A DNA stretch of 64,000 bases, from NCBI GenBank assembly GCA_900767955.1, contig CAAGBC010000022.1, positions 1 through 64,000 on the forward strand, written 5' to 3'. The first letter of the stretch is position 1, and the number at the start of each line of letters is the position of its first letter. This DNA is from Spirochaetia bacterium (GTDB lineage: Bacteria > Spirochaetota > Spirochaetia > Treponematales > Treponemataceae). A model generated the notes under the pieces. It was not told the origin of the DNA. It made no database searches and was given only the letters and a program-made list of their open reading frames with translations. Positions 62,212 through 64,000 of the stretch are shown piece after piece. The position numbers and the translations under genes are program-made.

Positions 62212-64000
62212 TTATTTCAAATATGTACCAGATTTTCCAATTTTTCCAGTTGCACCATATTTTGTAGCTGTTGAGTTCTGAAGAACATAAACACGCATAT
62301 TATCTTGTCCAATAGAACCTGTTGAAATTGTAGAACCAGATTTTTTATCACCTGTAACCAAATCAACATAAGTTCCATTAGGAACATTACTAAATGTTGC
62401 TCCACCATTAATAGCTACAAGAACAAAACTGTCTTCGCCAGTAGTTGTATCTACAAATCTACGCTTGAACGCAATATTTCCACTACAACCCTGTGTAGAA
62501 TACTGACCTTTCTGCAAAGCAGGAACAGCACGACGAATCTTATTCAAACGAATAATATGCTGTGCTAATTCATGATTCAAAGTCTGAGCAACAGTTCCAC
62601 TTGCTGTATATTCACCATAATCTGTTGCAGTTACATTACCTTCAAGATGAGTTCCTAAATAAGCACGACCGGATTCTTCAAGAGAAGTTCTATCATTTGC
62701 AGGATCAATTGGCTTACCTTTTTTGAATTCAATTTCTGAACCATAGTAAATACAAGGAATTCCACGGAATGTAAATAACAAGTTAAGTTTATCTGGCCAG
62801 TTTCCAGCAAATCTCTGACCTTCTGGAGCATTATCAGGAGCATAGTCATGACTATCAACATATGTAACATTAAATGTTGCATCATTAAAGTCAGGGTCGT
62901 TTGTATTTACAGCAGTATTAAATGCTTCTGCAGCATCTCTAAATGCCCAGTGCATTGGGAAGTCAATCTGATCAAGTCCTGAACGTTTTGACCAATCAGG
63001 TTTGTGATATTCATTTCCATTTAACAAGTGGTTTGGTGTTCCACTATGTGGAGGATTAAATCCACTTCTATATTTTGTAAAGTGAGATGTTGCAGATGCA
63101 GAGTTTACTTTATGATCTGTATCGCTCCATGCAAAACTTTCTGTTTCTTTCCATGTATAGAATGATGGAGAAATAGCTGGAACACCTTCATTCCAGCGTC
63201 CACGATATCTAGCACAAGTTTCTCCAAAGATAAAGAAGTCATCTCCACCTCTTTCTTTGAAAGCAGGAATAAATGTATTATTAAATGTCAAACGGCTAAT
63301 ATGTTTAACAGTATCAATACGGAATCCATCAACACCCATATCAATATAATTGTTGTAACAATCAATCAAGTAATTATAAACTTTTGGATTTTCTGTATTC
63401 AAGTCAACACAGTCACCAGCCATTTGTCCAAGCTGAACATTTTCACTGTTCCAATCGATTGTTTTACAGTGGTGATAGATAAAATCTGTATCAATACTAT
63501 CTTCTTTCATAGCATCAATACGAGTGTTGTACTGAATTTCTCCCTTAAGTGATTCGTAATCCTTTCCACCCAGTGCTTTTTTCAATGCGTTATATCCATA
63601 TCCACCATTTGGATCAAGTTCAACAAAGTTTGTACGATTATCAGCAGTTATAGATGTTTTTGAAGTATCAAACATCTTGAACAAGCCTGCTTCACCAAAG
63701 TTTCCAGTATGGTTCAATACGATATCCTGGATAACTTTAATTCCTTTTGCATGACAAGCATCAATCAATTCTTGATATGCCAGCATAGAATCCTGACCAG
63801 TTTTTGCATAACGAGGATCTACCTTACTAAAGTCAGAAGCATGATATCCGTGATAATCAATACCAGATGAATTTTCTACAACAGGAGTAATCCAAATTGC
63901 ACTAAATCCAAGAGCTTTAATATAATCAAGTTTTTCGATAAGACCTGCAAAGTCACCACGCCATGCATAGTCACCGTCAGTTTTCTTTAGATACTCTCCA
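62212..64000 (-). CDS. Alpha-amylase family (GH13) protein, 5' end beyond the window
   Basis: The reading frame is open to the window edge, giving 595 visible residues; signal peptide and N-terminal domains are missing because of the edge, not a mutation. The visible part starts in the GH13 barrel (WRGDFAGLIEKLDYIKALGF; NSSGIDYHGYHASDFSKVDP). It contains the catalytic regions VLNHTGN (near 63713), FRIDTVKH (63317), FGETC (63220) and DSHDY (62850), then the C-terminal beta domain ending NMRVYVLQN and GTYLK. It is closest to the 40445 and 44236 proteins, so a lipobox, shared N-terminal module and CBM26-like domain are expected upstream. Confidence 0.93.
   Translation of the reverse strand, partial: GEYLKKTDGDYAWRGDFAGLIEKLDYIKALGFSAIWITPVVENSSGIDYHGYHASDFSKVDPRYAKTGQDSMLAYQELIDACHAKGIKVIQDIVLNHTGNFGEAGLFKMFDTSKTSITADNRTNFVELDPNGGYGYNALKKALGGKDYESLKGEIQYNTRIDAMKEDSIDTDFIYHHCKTIDWNSENVQLGQMAGDCVDLNTENPKVYNYLIDCYNNYIDMGVDGFRIDTVKHISRLTFNNTFIPAFKERGGDDFFIFGETCARYRGRWNEGVPAISPSFYTWKETESFAWSDTDHKVNSASATSHFTKYRSGFNPPHSGTPNHLLNGNEYHKPDWSKRSGLDQIDFPMHWAFRDAAEAFNTAVNTNDPDFNDATFNVTYVDSHDYAPDNAPEGQRFAGNWPDKLNLLFTFRGIPCIYYGSEIEFKKGKPIDPANDRTSLEESGRAYLGTHLEGNVTATDYGEYTASGTVAQTLNHELAQHIIRLNKIRRAVPALQKGQYSTQGCSGNIAFKRRFVDTTTGEDSFVLVAINGGATFSNVPNGTYVDLVTGDKKSGSTISTGSIGQDNMRVYVLQNSTATKYGATGKIGKSGTYLK

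Noticed and set aside
24130..64000. Bacteroidetes-type Sus/PUL
   Set aside because: No SusC TonB-dependent receptor, SusD or HTCS regulator is present, and RpoB points to a spirochaete.

Overview
The window looks like a chromosomal segment of an anaerobic, host-associated spirochaete, most probably a gut or rumen Treponema. Four things point there. The DNA is AT-rich. The transcription/translation cluster runs tRNA-Thr, rpmG, tRNA-Trp, secE, nusG, rplKAJL, rpoBC. RpoB carries Asn where rifampicin-sensitive bacteria have Ser (E. coli Ser531), a known spirochaete signature. There is also a very large set of secreted lipoproteins. A rubrerythrin and an [FeFe] hydrogenase indicate strict anaerobiosis. 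The genus is an inference; no 16S rRNA is present.

Layout. Bases 1-1100 hold rpsG and rpsL (minus strand) with a terminator after rpsG. Bases 1174-9775 hold an accessory block between rpsL and rpoC: a putative outer-membrane beta-barrel protein, an 897-residue lipoprotein, rubrerythrin (plus strand) and a two-gene [FeFe]-hydrogenase operon. Bases 9942-21550 hold the minus-strand rpmG-secE-nusG-rplKAJL-rpoBC cluster with two tRNAs and a strong sigma-70-type promoter in front of tRNA-Thr. Bases 21632-24056 hold two plus-strand genes, serine acetyltransferase and radA, ending in a 16-bp bidirectional terminator.

From 24.1 kb to the window edge every gene is on the minus strand and encodes a secreted lipoprotein (13 genes, the last cut by the edge). 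Seven carry a GH13 catalytic domain: one type I pullulanase and six alpha-amylase-like enzymes. One is a non-catalytic starch-binding/CBM9-like protein, two are tandem right-handed beta-helix proteins, one has Ig-like domains, one is a CotH-type kinase, and one is a PTP-superfamily phosphatase with a starch-binding-like domain. Eight of the 13 share the same N-terminal module of up to about 240 residues after the lipid-anchored cysteine. Most of the genes have their own terminator. I read this as a surface starch (alpha-glucan) degradation locus built from separately transcribed lipoproteins. The window contains no SusC/SusD pair, ABC transporter or dedicated regulator.

The most interesting candidates are the phosphatase and CotH kinase genes, 12 bp apart, inside this locus. 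The phosphatase combines a carbohydrate-binding-like beta domain with a dual-specificity-type fold. That resembles eukaryotic glucan phosphatases such as laforin and SEX4, and the protein could dephosphorylate plant starch outside the cell. Intergenic regions also carry dispersed hairpin repeats, two of which lie inside the loops of long-stem terminators.
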